Notes under the pieces: model-generated
Database searches by the model: none
What the model saw: only the letters and a program-made list of their open reading frames with translations
Told to the model about the DNA's origin: nothing
Made by a program: the position numbers and the translations under genes
Part shown: in pieces, positions 35,386-45,864 of the stretch
How the letters are laid out: each line of letters starts with the position of its first letter
Position numbering within the stretch: the stretch's first letter is position 1
DNA from: Megaera polyxenophila
Lineage (GTDB): Bacteria > Pseudomonadota > Alphaproteobacteria > Rickettsiales > Rickettsiaceae
Length of the DNA stretch: 64,000 nucleotides
Direction of reading: 5' to 3'
Assembly (NCBI RefSeq): GCF_029982035.1
Contig: NZ_CP104166.1
Span: 1,302,001-1,366,000 of the forward strand

Positions 35386-38300
35386 ATGGCGATAATGTAC
35401 GCTCGTCCTTCATCAATATCAAGAGGTAACAATAGAAGTGCCGTATCTGCTGCAGCTTATCGCAGCGGGAGTAGAATGGAGCTATCATTTAGCAATATGA
35501 GCGCCAGAGTCAGAGAAAAACTAAGTACCTGTTATCATGAAAAGTATCATCTGTTAAATGAAAATACCCGTGAAGTAATAGGCCTTGTTTTCGATTACAG
35601 GCATAAATCAGGTAGCATTATTAGCGGAATAATGGCACCTGATGGCGCACCGGAATGGGTGTTTGATCGGCAACAACTATGGCAGTCAATCGAGAATGCG
35701 GGCAGCAGAGTAGATAGCCGTTTAGCCCGTGAATATACAATAGCGTTACCGATAGAATTAACGGCAGAGCAGAACAAGGAGCTGGTAGAGGATTTTATCA
35801 GAAGCTCATTAGTAGCAAGAGGAATGGTAGCAGATTATAACATTCATCTGGATAATCCCGAAAATCCACACGTTCACGTCATGACGGTCACACGGGATTT
35901 GGAGGTAAATAATGACGGCCGGTTCTGCTGGGGTAAAGTGAATTTAACATGGAAAAATTTATCAGTTTTAAAAGCCGTTCGAGCAGAAGTTGCTACTATT
36001 ATCAATCATCATCTGGAGATGCACGGTCATGAATCAAGAATATCCCACTTATCCCATGCCGAGCGCGGCCTTGATATTATTCCGGGTGTACATGAAGGTT
36101 TTGCCAGATGGAGAGGGAGTACCGAGTTAAAGAAGCAGAATCAGGAAATAGCTCTTGAAAATGCCTCAAGAATAATAGCCGATCCGACTATTGTTATCGA
36201 CCGGTTATCAATAGATAAGCCGGTATTTTCAGGTGATGATATAGAAAAAGCCTTGCATAAAGCTTTAATTGCAGGAATTAACCCGGACATTGTTAAAGAG
36301 AAGGAATCCCTGGAGTTATGGTCTAAAGAGGAATTATTGTCAATGTATAATATAGTTGTTGCCTCTAATAAACTGAACCTAGTTAACCCATGTGATCTAA
36401 AAGGTCGGATGTTATTTGCGAGGCTCGATCGGGTAGAACTGGAGAAGAGGTTTGAAGAAAATGTCAGGGAATTAGCTGCAAAAGAAACCCATGTCATAAG
36501 TATCAAGGAAAAAGATATTGCAAAAGTAGCTAGAGGAGTTGAGTTTTCCGGAGAGCAGAAGCAGGCAATTATTGATATTCTAGCAGGTAGCAATATCAGT
36601 GTTCTTGAAGGATGGCCGGGAAGCGGTAAGACAACAGTAATACGTGAGATAGTCCGTCATTACAGGAAAGCCGGTTATACTGTTATCGGCACTGCGCCGA
36701 CTAACAAGGCTTCAGCAGAACTCTTGGCCAAGGCCGGGATAGCAGAGGTAGAAAATACGACAAAGCTCCGGCAAATATGGCAGGAAGCCAAAGGCGGTAA
36801 TAAAGCCGGATTAAATATTAGAACTGATTATTACAAAGAAGAACAGTACAGTAGCGGCCGGGTAATATTACCGCCAAAAACCATACTGATAATTGATGAA
36901 GCATCAATGGTAGATCTTCCTACTCTTGATTATTTTACCAATGAAATTAGAGAGTGCGGCGGAAAGGTAATAAAGATCGGTGATAATAATCAGAATCCCG
37001 CAATAGGTTATAAAGGCGGTTTGTCAAAAACCGGTGACATAGCCGGTAGAACGGTTTTAATGGAAAATAACCGTCATCAGAACCGGGATGAATATATAAG
37101 AGAGATGCATAAGGAAGCAACAAAGGCCATGGGCCGCTACGAGATTGCCAAAGCCATCTCCATATATGAACGGCTTGAGATGTTAAGGATTTTTGATAAT
37201 GAAGAGCAAAAACAACGGGCCTTAGCGGATGATTACAGCTCTTTTGTAATTAATCTCTCTAAAGAAAAAGGAGATCTGATTGCCTTGAGTAATACGGCAA
37301 TTGCAGCGTTTACCAACGCAGAAGTAGCCAATTTAAACGGTATGGTACGTAAGTCTCTTAAGAATGCCGGTATAATCAAGGGAGAAGGGCGTTTATATAC
37401 TTGCGCAGCAACAAGTCTAGAGGATCAGGAAGAACCGGAGTTGCCAAAAAACATGGTTGAGTTATGCCTTGGTGACAAGATCATCTTTAAGAGCAATAAA
37501 CCGGAGTTTGAAGGTTATGGCGGGGTTAGAAATAATGAACTCGGTATCATAACGGAACTTGGTGAAGTCGATGAGAACGGTGTTGGCCGGTTCAAAGCAA
37601 GAATCAGGCAAGGAAAGAATAGTTATAAAGTAGTCGAGATAAAAACCGGTGAAGACATACTACCGGTAAGTTTTAGGCATGGATACGCTTTAACCGGACA
37701 TGCTGTACAAGGAGCGGACGTTGAGTATTTTTTCTATAGCGCTAGCAGGCATAGCGGCTATGAACCATTTAACGTCGGCGTATCAAGGCATAAGGAAGAC
37801 TGCTTTATATATCTGGATAAGGAGACGCTGGAAAATGTCGTATACGGTACTCGGGATCTGGATATAAGCAAGGTAAAAGAGGAGTTTGCAGCTTATGCCT
37901 ATAAGTATCAGAAAGTAGAGGATAAATGGAAACCGGTAGACGTCCCTCTTTGGAAGGTAGGCCTAAGGTTGCTAATCTCAAGAAGGACGGATTTAAACTT
38001 TGCAACAGATTACGCCTTTTATGAAAAAGACCATAGACAGAGAGAGGCTTACCGGGAAAATATTGCAGGTAATCAGGCTAAATTAAATAAGTTATATGAT
38101 GATTTAAATCTTTGGAGAGAAGATAAGGAAACACCGATACTTGAAAAGAATCAGCAAATTGCCGGTGATAGCAAGGGTGCTGAAGAGCTGGCAAAGGAAC
38201 TGAAAAGTTTGAGTTTACTTGAAATTGCCTTGCAGGAAGATTTTATCTTAAAGCCGGGCGAAGTAATAATTGATCCTTTAGCAATAGCGGGCGTAGTTGA

Positions 38301-41300
38301 TGATTATAGATATTTTAGTGAGAGCACCGGTAAGAAGTTCAAGTCCTCAAAGGATTTAACAAATAAAATCAATAAGCACCTGACATCGTTAAAACTCAAT
38401 TCAGGCAAAAATAATAAAGAAAAGATAAAATGGGATGCTTTGGATGAGATGGATAAAAATCTGATCATCCGCTCGCTCTTAAGTAAAAAGGATATATCAT
38501 TTTTAGCTAAAGCAAGAAGCCAGATCAGGAAGTATGAAGAAAAAATTGTTAGCGTTGCTAATAAAATCGCAGTAATTGACGAAAGCCTCAGCAAGCAGGC
38601 TGCGGCGGATTGTAGGTTACTTACGGGTAACCTCGGAGGCATGCGCAGGTACCTTGATGCAAGACAAAGGGTAATAGCTGTTCAAAAGGTAATAGAAGAG
38701 CTTGATTCGTATTTAAAAAAACCGGCAATAGAAAAACAACTCTCTTATGAAGCATTTGCTAGTTTTGGCATTAAAGTAACAAAATTCAATCTGACAGGTT
38801 TTGGAATAATCAGAGCAGAAAAGGCATTTAAAGCAAAGCATTTACATGATAATAGAGACAGAATCAGTCAATTAAAAAACGAACAGGAGAAACCGGAATC
38901 GGCAAAGGAGCTAAAAAGGCTTTATAATATCAAGTTACAGAAAGAACGGTATTTTAAAGAGTATGCCGAGGGCAGTAATATTTTAAATGATGATGAGGAC
39001 AAGCATTTACTTGCCGGCATTATCCTGCAAAAAAGTAAATCAGCAATACTCGGTGGAAAATACAGGGAAATTACTAAGGCCCTGAAAGAGTTAGAGGGAG
39101 CAAGGAAGGAAAGACAAAGCAAGGCGAGAGTAATTGTTGATTATTATCATGGATTTATCAGGGATGATCCGGAAGAGAAAATGACTGCCATAACGGGTGC
39201 TTTACTGAAAGAGGAGGAGCTAATTAAAGAAGAGTGGATGATATCGCAGAAAAAGCATATTAGCACGAGTCCCGGATCAGAATTCCCGGACGGTTTTAGC
39301 GCGGAGCATTATGATACAGCTGTACTTGGCTTATATATCAAGGATTTACCGGTTCTTAAAACACCATTATGCCCGCAAGTAACTAATATAGCTAAAAGCA
39401 GACTAGCTATTCTAGATGAAAAACGCCGGATGTTAGAACCGGACCTCGAAGAACTAAGAAAGCAGATTGAAGATAGTAGGCTTGGTAAGAGAGCAGATTA
39501 CCGGCAGGAAGTTGTTATGGGTAAATTAATAACCCAGTTGCAAATAAATTATGAAACAGTTCGCAAACATGCAGGACTTGAGGAAGTCAAACATTATTTT
39601 GCCTCAATTGATAAGAACGGTACCATTATCAATAACCTGTACTTTAGCAGGATAATGGAGGTAGTAGAACTTACCTGTCAGGAGGAGAGTGCAATTGATT
39701 CTAATACAGTAGCAATAGTCATGGAAGCCCATGGAGAAATTTTACGTATTTGCGCCGGCCATCAAGAGGAATTGGATGAGAGGAAGTTATTACATGCCGA
39801 AATAAAAGCAAAGCATGCTGATGAACTGGAGCAGATGCGGGTAATTGAAAAGTTCAGAAATGAGGAATTGCCGCATTTTCTTGGGAAAATATACAAAAAT
39901 GAAGGGAAAGACATTTTAGCAAGATTTGAGCAGTTACTAAAAGAAACGGATAAGCCGTTGATGCTGGCAAAAGCCATCGGTGAATCTCCTGAGATGCTAG
40001 GTGATATCAAAAGCACGAGTTTATGGGCGGAGTTCATCAGAGGTGACGCAGTAAAAGGCATTAAGGCAAATCTTAAAAAGCTTGGAATGAATTTAACAAA
40101 ATACATAAATGAGAGTAGCATGAGAGTAGAATTACAGGCAAATCCGGGTAGCGGCGAACTAGCTGCTCAAATCAGGGCGCTGGATCTTGAAATTGCAAAC
40201 CTTAAGGCTTTATTGCCAAATAGAGCCGAGCAAAAGCTGCTAAATGATATCGGACATTTAAAAGGTAGCAGCAAAGCTGAGCAGAAGGAAATCACTGAAG
40301 AAATAAGAAACCTGTTCAAGGGAGATAATGCTTATGATCTATTACTTGATTTTATTGCCCTAAAAGGCGAGCAGATAATTAACCATAGAGAAAGTCAAAC
40401 CACTCAGGAGGTACAACCGCCTAAGAAGAGCAATAAGGTAAGGGCAGGAAGTAGAGCGCAGAGAGAAGCCGGAGCTTCTACTCCAAAGATTGATTTTCAA
40501 AGTTTAAAATCCTCATTAACAAGAGGACATCTTGAGCAAATATTCAGGGATTACGCGCAAAAGATTAATCCGGACGGTAAAATCGTTAAACGAGGTAATA
40601 GTATCAGTTGTGGTTCATTGAATATGAATCTTGATAATGGATTATGGCATAGATTCAGCGACGGAAATAAGGGGGATGTATTTGAGTTCATTTGCCGGGT
40701 AACCGGTACTTCAAAAAGAGATTCCTTATTAACTGTTGCCGATATCATCGGTATTAATGCCGGGGTAAATAACAGCAATAAATTAGATAACAGGAATGAT
40801 GCCGGTTATGATGATAAGGATAGCAAACAAACGTTAGTAGTGCGGGATAGTTTTGAAGTATATCCGGTAATACCGGCAACTGCTCCAAGGCTTAATATTG
40901 ATAAGCATTTTAGCTGGCTAACAAAAACAAATCAAATTGATAACATCTGGACTTATCGCAACCGGAGAGGTGAGCTTATCGGCGGTACTATCAGGGTAGT
41001 TGATAAGGTAACAGGTAAAAAGCAGGTAATGCCCGTATGCTACTGCCGTAATGAGAAAACCGGCCTGGATGAATGGAAATTAAAAGGATTTACGGATAAC
41101 GGTCATAAACCGATATACGGGATAGAGAAAACGGTAAATGAGAAAAAGCCTATATTAATAGTAGAAGGAGAAAAGACAGCTGATTATGCCGGAAGATTAT
41201 TGCCTCAATATTGTGTAATTTCCTGGATGGGAGGAGCGCAAGGAACGGCTAAAGTTAACTGGCGACAACTGGCGGGAAGAGAGGTAATAATCTGGCCTGA

Positions 41301-41538
41301 TAACGACGCAGCTGGAAAGGAGGCCGCTAAATCAGTATTGCAGGAGCTTAACAAAGCAAATGGTTTTAGCGGGCTTGCTGGTCTAGTCGATACAAAAAAC
41401 CTAAACTTACCCGAGAAGTGGGATTTAGCCGATAAGATGCCTGAGCATATTACGCTGGAAACAATAAAAGAGGCAATAAATAACTCTCAAAGTAAAAATA
41501 GCACAATATCTACCGCGTCAAAATATTTACAGGCTTGA
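35386..41538 (+). CDS. traA: TraA-type relaxase-helicase-primase fusion (conjugal transfer)
   Basis: 2050 residues. The N-terminal MobA/MobL relaxase begins MAIMYARPSSISRGNNRSAV and has the metal-binding NPENPHVHVMTVTRD near residue 160. The SF1 helicase has Walker A LEGWPGSGKTT near 410, Walker B LIIDEASMVDLP near 501, and ALTGHAVQGADVEYFF as the UvrD-like motif. Residues about 880-1690 are long charged helices. From about 1700 a primase-like zinc-free CHC2-type region (CGSLNMNLDNGLWHRFSDGN) leads to a Toprim domain (ILIVEGEKTADYA near 1923, WPDNDAAG near 1970). Relaxase nicks oriT, helicase unwinds, and the primase part could prime the transferred strand in the recipient. It is uninterrupted, unlike its neighbours. 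Confidence 0.92.
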   Translation: MAIMYARPSSISRGNNRSAVSAAAYRSGSRMELSFSNMSARVREKLSTCYHEKYHLLNENTREVIGLVFDYRHKSGSIISGIMAPDGAPEWVFDRQQLWQSIENAGSRVDSRLAREYTIALPIELTAEQNKELVEDFIRSSLVARGMVADYNIHLDNPENPHVHVMTVTRDLEVNNDGRFCWGKVNLTWKNLSVLKAVRAEVATIINHHLEMHGHESRISHLSHAERGLDIIPGVHEGFARWRGSTELKKQNQEIALENASRIIADPTIVIDRLSIDKPVFSGDDIEKALHKALIAGINPDIVKEKESLELWSKEELLSMYNIVVASNKLNLVNPCDLKGRMLFARLDRVELEKRFEENVRELAAKETHVISIKEKDIAKVARGVEFSGEQKQAIIDILAGSNISVLEGWPGSGKTTVIREIVRHYRKAGYTVIGTAPTNKASAELLAKAGIAEVENTTKLRQIWQEAKGGNKAGLNIRTDYYKEEQYSSGRVILPPKTILIIDEASMVDLPTLDYFTNEIRECGGKVIKIGDNNQNPAIGYKGGLSKTGDIAGRTVLMENNRHQNRDEYIREMHKEATKAMGRYEIAKAISIYERLEMLRIFDNEEQKQRALADDYSSFVINLSKEKGDLIALSNTAIAAFTNAEVANLNGMVRKSLKNAGIIKGEGRLYTCAATSLEDQEEPELPKNMVELCLGDKIIFKSNKPEFEGYGGVRNNELGIITELGEVDENGVGRFKARIRQGKNSYKVVEIKTGEDILPVSFRHGYALTGHAVQGADVEYFFYSASRHSGYEPFNVGVSRHKEDCFIYLDKETLENVVYGTRDLDISKVKEEFAAYAYKYQKVEDKWKPVDVPLWKVGLRLLISRRTDLNFATDYAFYEKDHRQREAYRENIAGNQAKLNKLYDDLNLWREDKETPILEKNQQIAGDSKGAEELAKELKSLSLLEIALQEDFILKPGEVIIDPLAIAGVVDDYRYFSESTGKKFKSSKDLTNKINKHLTSLKLNSGKNNKEKIKWDALDEMDKNLIIRSLLSKKDISFLAKARSQIRKYEEKIVSVANKIAVIDESLSKQAAADCRLLTGNLGGMRRYLDARQRVIAVQKVIEELDSYLKKPAIEKQLSYEAFASFGIKVTKFNLTGFGIIRAEKAFKAKHLHDNRDRISQLKNEQEKPESAKELKRLYNIKLQKERYFKEYAEGSNILNDDEDKHLLAGIILQKSKSAILGGKYREITKALKELEGARKERQSKARVIVDYYHGFIRDDPEEKMTAITGALLKEEELIKEEWMISQKKHISTSPGSEFPDGFSAEHYDTAVLGLYIKDLPVLKTPLCPQVTNIAKSRLAILDEKRRMLEPDLEELRKQIEDSRLGKRADYRQEVVMGKLITQLQINYETVRKHAGLEEVKHYFASIDKNGTIINNLYFSRIMEVVELTCQEESAIDSNTVAIVMEAHGEILRICAGHQEELDERKLLHAEIKAKHADELEQMRVIEKFRNEELPHFLGKIYKNEGKDILARFEQLLKETDKPLMLAKAIGESPEMLGDIKSTSLWAEFIRGDAVKGIKANLKKLGMNLTKYINESSMRVELQANPGSGELAAQIRALDLEIANLKALLPNRAEQKLLNDIGHLKGSSKAEQKEITEEIRNLFKGDNAYDLLLDFIALKGEQIINHRESQTTQEVQPPKKSNKVRAGSRAQREAGASTPKIDFQSLKSSLTRGHLEQIFRDYAQKINPDGKIVKRGNSISCGSLNMNLDNGLWHRFSDGNKGDVFEFICRVTGTSKRDSLLTVADIIGINAGVNNSNKLDNRNDAGYDDKDSKQTLVVRDSFEVYPVIPATAPRLNIDKHFSWLTKTNQIDNIWTYRNRRGELIGGTIRVVDKVTGKKQVMPVCYCRNEKTGLDEWKLKGFTDNGHKPIYGIEKTVNEKKPILIVEGEKTADYAGRLLPQYCVISWMGGAQGTAKVNWRQLAGREVIIWPDNDAAGKEAAKSVLQELNKANGFSGLAGLVDTKNLNLPEKWDLADKMPEHITLETIKEAINNSQSKNSTISTASKYLQA

Positions 41539-41936
41539 TTCTCTTTTTCAAAAACATCTTGACAATTTTTATGTCTTCTTTTTTTATATAATTGATTTTC
41601 TGTACCAATATCTTCTGGATCGTTGTCATCGGTTTTAGTTGTGCCTTTTTGCTGAAGATCAAGTATTTTATATACTCCCCTCCTTATAATACTTGCTTTA
41701 GCCTTATTCATTCCCTTAATTTCGGAGGCTTGCTGTTTTTTGATTTTTTTAATATCCTTACGACATATTTCTATGGTATTGACCAATCCTATAAGACTTT
41801 CGGTTTCGTAGAGAGAGCGAGTTGCAATTAAATCATTTTTTTCCTGAATTAACTCTTCTATATACAATAAATTTTTGTCTATCTCCTCTGTTTTATCTTC
41901 TAATTCCGTATTGAGTCGATCTTTATCTAACTTATT
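41487..41936 (-). pseudogene. Giant Ulp1-like effector, segment 4 (C-terminus)
   Basis: About 150 residues of coiled coil (NKLDKDRLNTELEDKTEEID, LYIEELIQEKNDLIATRS) and a basic, Asp-rich end. It continues segment 3 in frame once IS3 copy G and one TATT are removed (LAAN-KLDKD). Its 3' end overlaps the end of traA by 52 bp in convergent orientation. Confidence 0.75.
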
Positions 41937-42011
41937 ATAATGGTACCCAAAAACTGGACTGCTAAAAATGAAGAATGAGATATAATTTCACAACAAGGAA
42001 ATGGAAATTAT

Positions 42012-42170
42012 ATGTCTAAAAAAGCGAAGCAATATAGTGCGACGGAAAAAACAAAAATTGTTATAGAAGCAATAAAAGCTGAAATGACAATAGCACAAAT
42101 AAGCAGTAAGTACGGGGTTCATGCAACTCAAATACAAGCATGGAAAAAAAGAGGTATAGAAAATTTAGTT
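42012..42170 (+). pseudogene. IS3 orfA of copy G, interrupted
   Basis: First 53 codons of orfA (MSKKAKQYSATEKTKIVIEA.. to ..RGIENLV), ended by copy A. The remainder resumes at 43434 on the other side of copy A and leads into orfB of copy G. Confidence 0.85.
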
Positions 42171-42234
42171 TAAGGTGGCCCAATTTGTCTAGACTAAAAA
42201 TCAGAAATTATGAGATATAATTTGCGTTATAATA

Positions 42235-43077
42235 TTAGCCAATAATTTTTGTTAAATACACCTGTTCTGGAGTTAAATATTCCAAGGATTGGTGCATCCT
42301 TTTACTATTATAAAAAGTTATGTAATCTGTTATAGCATTTTTTACCTCCTTGACAGTATTTAAAATTATCAAATATATTTTTTCTTGTTTTAATGAACGC
42401 CAAAATCTTTCAATAAATACATTATCTAAAGCCCTACCTTTACCGTCCATGCTAATCTTGATTTCACGTTTAACAAGTTCGTAGATGAAATTTTTTGACG
42501 TAAATTGAGAACCTTGATCGGTATTAAAAACCTCAGGTTGACCGTGCTTTTCTAGGGCTTCTTCTAGTGCGTCGATGCAAAAATCACTTTCTAAGCTAAT
42601 AGAAACCTTCCAGCTCAGAATATAACGGCTAAACCAATCAATAATGGCTACTAGATATACAAATCCTTGTGCCATTCTAATATAAGTTATATCGGTGCTC
42701 CATACCTGATTTGTCTTAGTAATTTCAACGCCTTTTAAAAGATAAGGATATACCTTATGAGCTTGGTTGCGCTTGCTTAAATTCATTTTAGGATAAATGG
42801 CTTCTATTGACATTATTCCGTAATAACGACTTACCGCTTTGCGACCAATAACAATTCCAAACGGTACAAGATGCTTGGACATTCTTCTGGCCCCGAAATA
42901 CGGATGCTCTGTATAGATTTCATCAATTACTTTCATTATTTCTAAGTCTCTTGTAGTTATTCCTTTTGCCTTGTAATAATAAGTAGATTTATTAATTAAA
43001 AGTAGATCGCATTGCCTAACAATGCTTAGATTTATACAATTATTATCAATCATACTTTTCCTAGTTTCCAAGTCCAA
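42235..43077 (-). CDS. IS3-family transposase OrfB, copy A
   Basis: 280 residues, integrase catalytic core. The HTH_21-like start is MKVIDEIYTEHPYFGARRMS. The DDE triad is STDITYIRM, FNTDQGSQFTS and NVFIERFWRSLKQEKIY, with the family end YNSKRMHQSLEYLTPEQV. It uses a TTG start inside the end of orfA, so translation is by frameshift or re-initiation. The same protein recurs in copies B, C, D, E, F and G; the other entries only note differences. Confidence 0.95.
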   Translation of the reverse strand: MDLETRKSMIDNNCINLSIVRQCDLLLINKSTYYYKAKGITTRDLEIMKVIDEIYTEHPYFGARRMSKHLVPFGIVIGRKAVSRYYGIMSIEAIYPKMNLSKRNQAHKVYPYLLKGVEITKTNQVWSTDITYIRMAQGFVYLVAIIDWFSRYILSWKVSISLESDFCIDALEEALEKHGQPEVFNTDQGSQFTSKNFIYELVKREIKISMDGKGRALDNVFIERFWRSLKQEKIYLIILNTVKEVKNAITDYITFYNSKRMHQSLEYLTPEQVYLTKIIG

Positions 43078-43358
43078 ACAATGTAGATTTTTTTCAGCCA
43101 GTCACGCTCAACGCTTAACTGTCCTATTTGTTCATATAATTGTTTTATCAAATCTTGATTGTCTGGATCTTTTGTTGCCGGCTTAACTTGAAAACCACTA
43201 ACTAAATTTTCTATACCTCTTTTTTTCCATGCTTGTATTTGAGTTGCATGAACCCCGTACTTACTGCTTATTTGTGCTATTGTCATTTCAGCTTTTATTG
43301 CTTCTATAACAATTTTTGTTTTTTCCGTCGCACTATATTGCTTCGCTTTTTTAGACAT
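43050..43358 (-). CDS. IS3-family OrfA, copy A
   Basis: 102 residues: a helix-turn-helix (MTIAQISSKYGVHATQIQAW) and a leucine-zipper-like helix (IKQLYEQIGQLSVERDWLKK). It binds the element ends and forms OrfAB with OrfB. This copy has a 7-A run near the end, so the reading ends IYIVWTWKLGKV. A single -1 slip here would lead directly into orfB, the classical IS3 arrangement. Confidence 0.92.
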   Translation of the reverse strand: MSKKAKQYSATEKTKIVIEAIKAEMTIAQISSKYGVHATQIQAWKKRGIENLVSGFQVKPATKDPDNQDLIKQLYEQIGQLSVERDWLKKIYIVWTWKLGKV

Positions 43359-43561
43359 ATAATTTCCATTTCCTTGTTGTGAAATTATATCTCATTCTTC
43401 ATTTTTAGCAGTCCAGTTTTTGGGTACCATTATAGTTAGTGGTTTTCAAGTTAAGCCGGCAACAAAAGATCCAGACAATCAAGATTTGATAAAACAATTA
43501 TATGAACAAATAGGACAGTTAAGCGTTGAGCGTGACTGGCTGAAAAAAAAATCTACATTGT

Positions 43562-44404
43562 TTGGACTTGGAAACTAGGAAAAGTATGATTGATAATAAT
43601 TGTATAAATCTAAGCATTGTTAGGCAATGCGATCTACTTTTAATTAATAAATCTACTTATTATTACAAGGCAAAAGGAATAACTACAAGAGACTTAGAAA
43701 TAATGAAAGTAATTGATGAAATCTATACAGAGCATCCGTATTTCGGGGCCAGAAGAATGTCCAAGCATCTTGTACCGTTTGGAATTGTTATTGGTCGCAA
43801 AGCGGTAAGTCGTTATTACGGAATAATGTCAATAGAAGCCATTTATCCTAAAATGAATTTAAGCAAGCGCAACCAAGCTCATAAGGTATATCCTTATCTT
43901 TTAAAAGGCGTTGAAATTACTAAGACAAATCAGGTATGGAGCACCGATATAACTTATATTAGAATGGCACAAGGATTTGTATATCTAGTAGCCATTATTG
44001 ATTGGTTTAGCCGTTATATTCTGAGCTGGAAGGTTTCTATTAGCTTAGAAAGTGATTTTTGCATCGACGCACTAGAAGAAGCCCTAGAAAAGCACGGTCA
44101 ACCTGAGGTTTTTAATACCGATCAAGGTTCTCAATTTACGTCAAAAAATTTCATCTACGAACTTGTTAAACGTGAAATCAAGATTAGCATGGACGGTAAA
44201 GGTAGGGCTTTAGATAATGTATTTATTGAAAGATTTTGGCGTTCATTAAAACAAGAAAAAATATATTTGATAATTTTAAATACTGTCAAGGAGGTAAAAA
44301 ATGCTATAACAGATTACATAACTTTTTATAATAGTAAAAGGATGCACCAATCCTTGGAATATTTAACTCCAGAACAGGTGTATTTAACAAAAATTATTGG
44401 CTAA
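43562..44404 (+). CDS. IS3-family transposase OrfB, copy G
   Basis: Complete and identical to copy A's OrfB, but its orfA is interrupted, so the OrfAB fusion cannot be made from this copy. The preceding homopolymer has 9 A. Confidence 0.93.
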   Translation: MDLETRKSMIDNNCINLSIVRQCDLLLINKSTYYYKAKGITTRDLEIMKVIDEIYTEHPYFGARRMSKHLVPFGIVIGRKAVSRYYGIMSIEAIYPKMNLSKRNQAHKVYPYLLKGVEITKTNQVWSTDITYIRMAQGFVYLVAIIDWFSRYILSWKVSISLESDFCIDALEEALEKHGQPEVFNTDQGSQFTSKNFIYELVKREIKISMDGKGRALDNVFIERFWRSLKQEKIYLIILNTVKEVKNAITDYITFYNSKRMHQSLEYLTPEQVYLTKIIG

Positions 44405-44468
44405 TATTATAACGCAAATTATATCTCATAATTTCTGATTTTTAGTCTAGACAAATTGGGCCACCTTA

Positions 44469-44674
44469 TATTTGCTGCTAATTTTGTGTCTACTGTATTT
44501 TTTTCTATTTCTAACCTTTCTTGCAGCATTTGCTGTTTTTCTAAATCTCCAATGTTGGTAACAATCTTTTCATATTGACTATATTTCCATCTGGCTTCAG
44601 ACAATACAAGTGCTTGATTATATTTATAGATTTCTGTTTCCAATTCATTAATTTCTTCTCTCTTTTCTGCAATA
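44469..44674 (-). pseudogene. Giant Ulp1-like effector, segment 3
   Basis: About 70 residues of coiled coil (KREEINELETEIYKYNQALV, LEKQQMLQERLEIEKNTVDT). It joins segment 2 in frame after removal of IS3 copy B (ELVLNI-AEKREEI) and segment 4 after removal of copy G. Confidence 0.75.
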
Positions 44675-44738
44675 TAAGGTGGCCCAATTTGTCTAGACTA
44701 AAAATCAGAAATTATGAGATATAATTTGCGTTATAATA

Positions 44739-45581
44739 TTAGCCAATAATTTTTGTTAAATACACCTGTTCTGGAGTTAAATATTCCAAGGATTGGTGCA
44801 TCCTTTTACTATTATAAAAAGTTATGTAATCTGTTATAGCATTTTTTACCTCCTTGACAGTATTTAAAATTATCAAATATATTTTTTCTTGTTTTAATGA
44901 ACGCCAAAATCTTTCAATAAATACATTATCTAAAGCCCTACCTTTACCGTCCATGCTAATCTTGATTTCACGTTTAACAAGTTCGTAGATGAAATTTTTT
45001 GACGTAAATTGAGAACCTTGATCGGTATTAAAAACCTCAGGTTGACCGTGCTTTTCTAGGGCTTCTTCTAGTGCGTCGATGCAAAAATCACTTTCTAAGC
45101 TAATAGAAACCTTCCAGCTCAGAATATAACGGCTAAACCAATCAATAATGGCTACTAGATATACAAATCCTTGTGCCATTCTAATATAAGTTATATCGGT
45201 GCTCCATACCTGATTTGTCTTAGTAATTTCAACGCCTTTTAAAAGATAAGGATATACCTTATGAGCTTGGTTGCGCTTGCTTAAATTCATTTTAGGATAA
45301 ATGGCTTCTATTGACATTATTCCGTAATAACGACTTACCGCTTTGCGACCAATAACAATTCCAAACGGTACAAGATGCTTGGACATTCTTCTGGCCCCGA
45401 AATACGGATGCTCTGTATAGATTTCATCAATTACTTTCATTATTTCTAAGTCTCTTGTAGTTATTCCTTTTGCCTTGTAATAATAAGTAGATTTATTAAT
45501 TAAAAGTAGATCGCATTGCCTAACAATGCTTAGATTTATACAATTATTATCAATCATACTTTTCCTAGTTTCCAAGTCCAA
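44739..45581 (-). CDS. IS3-family transposase OrfB, copy B
   Basis: Complete, 280 residues, no difference seen from copy A. Confidence 0.94.
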   Translation of the reverse strand: MDLETRKSMIDNNCINLSIVRQCDLLLINKSTYYYKAKGITTRDLEIMKVIDEIYTEHPYFGARRMSKHLVPFGIVIGRKAVSRYYGIMSIEAIYPKMNLSKRNQAHKVYPYLLKGVEITKTNQVWSTDITYIRMAQGFVYLVAIIDWFSRYILSWKVSISLESDFCIDALEEALEKHGQPEVFNTDQGSQFTSKNFIYELVKREIKISMDGKGRALDNVFIERFWRSLKQEKIYLIILNTVKEVKNAITDYITFYNSKRMHQSLEYLTPEQVYLTKIIG

Positions 45582-45864
45582 ACAATGTAGATTTTTTTTT
45601 CAGCCAGTCACGCTCAACGCTTAACTGTCCTATTTGTTCATATAATTGTTTTATCAAATCTTGATTGTCTGGATCTTTTGTTGCCGGCTTAACTTGAAAA
45701 CCACTAACTAAATTTTCTATACCTCTTTTTTTCCATGCTTGTATTTGAGTTGCATGAACCCCGTACTTACTGCTTATTTGTGCTATTGTCATTTCAGCTT
45801 TTATTGCTTCTATAACAATTTTTGTTTTTTCCGTCGCACTATATTGCTTCGCTTTTTTAGACAT
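45565..45864 (-). CDS. IS3-family OrfA, copy B
   Basis: 99 residues, ends WLKKKSTLFGLGN because of a 9-A run. In this register a +1 (or -2) change, not -1, is needed to enter orfB. Confidence 0.92.
   Translation of the reverse strand: MSKKAKQYSATEKTKIVIEAIKAEMTIAQISSKYGVHATQIQAWKKRGIENLVSGFQVKPATKDPDNQDLIKQLYEQIGQLSVERDWLKKKSTLFGLGN

Larger units (their letters stand above)
42171..43433 (-). mobile_element. IS3-family element, copy A (inside copy G)
   Basis: 1263 bp, opposite orientation to its host copy, 4-bp duplication AGTT (42167-42170, 43434-43437). It is 2 bp shorter than copies B, C and F because its orfA homopolymer has 7 A instead of 9. Confidence 0.92.
41937..44468 (+). mobile_element. 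IS3-family element, copy G, split by copy A
   Basis: Plus orientation, left end ATAATGGTACCCAAAAACTG, right end GGGCCACCTTA, flanked by TATT on both sides (41933-41936, 44469-44472). Copy A is inserted in its orfA. Without copy A it is about 1.27 kb. Copies of this element total eight in the window (A to H). Confidence 0.9.
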
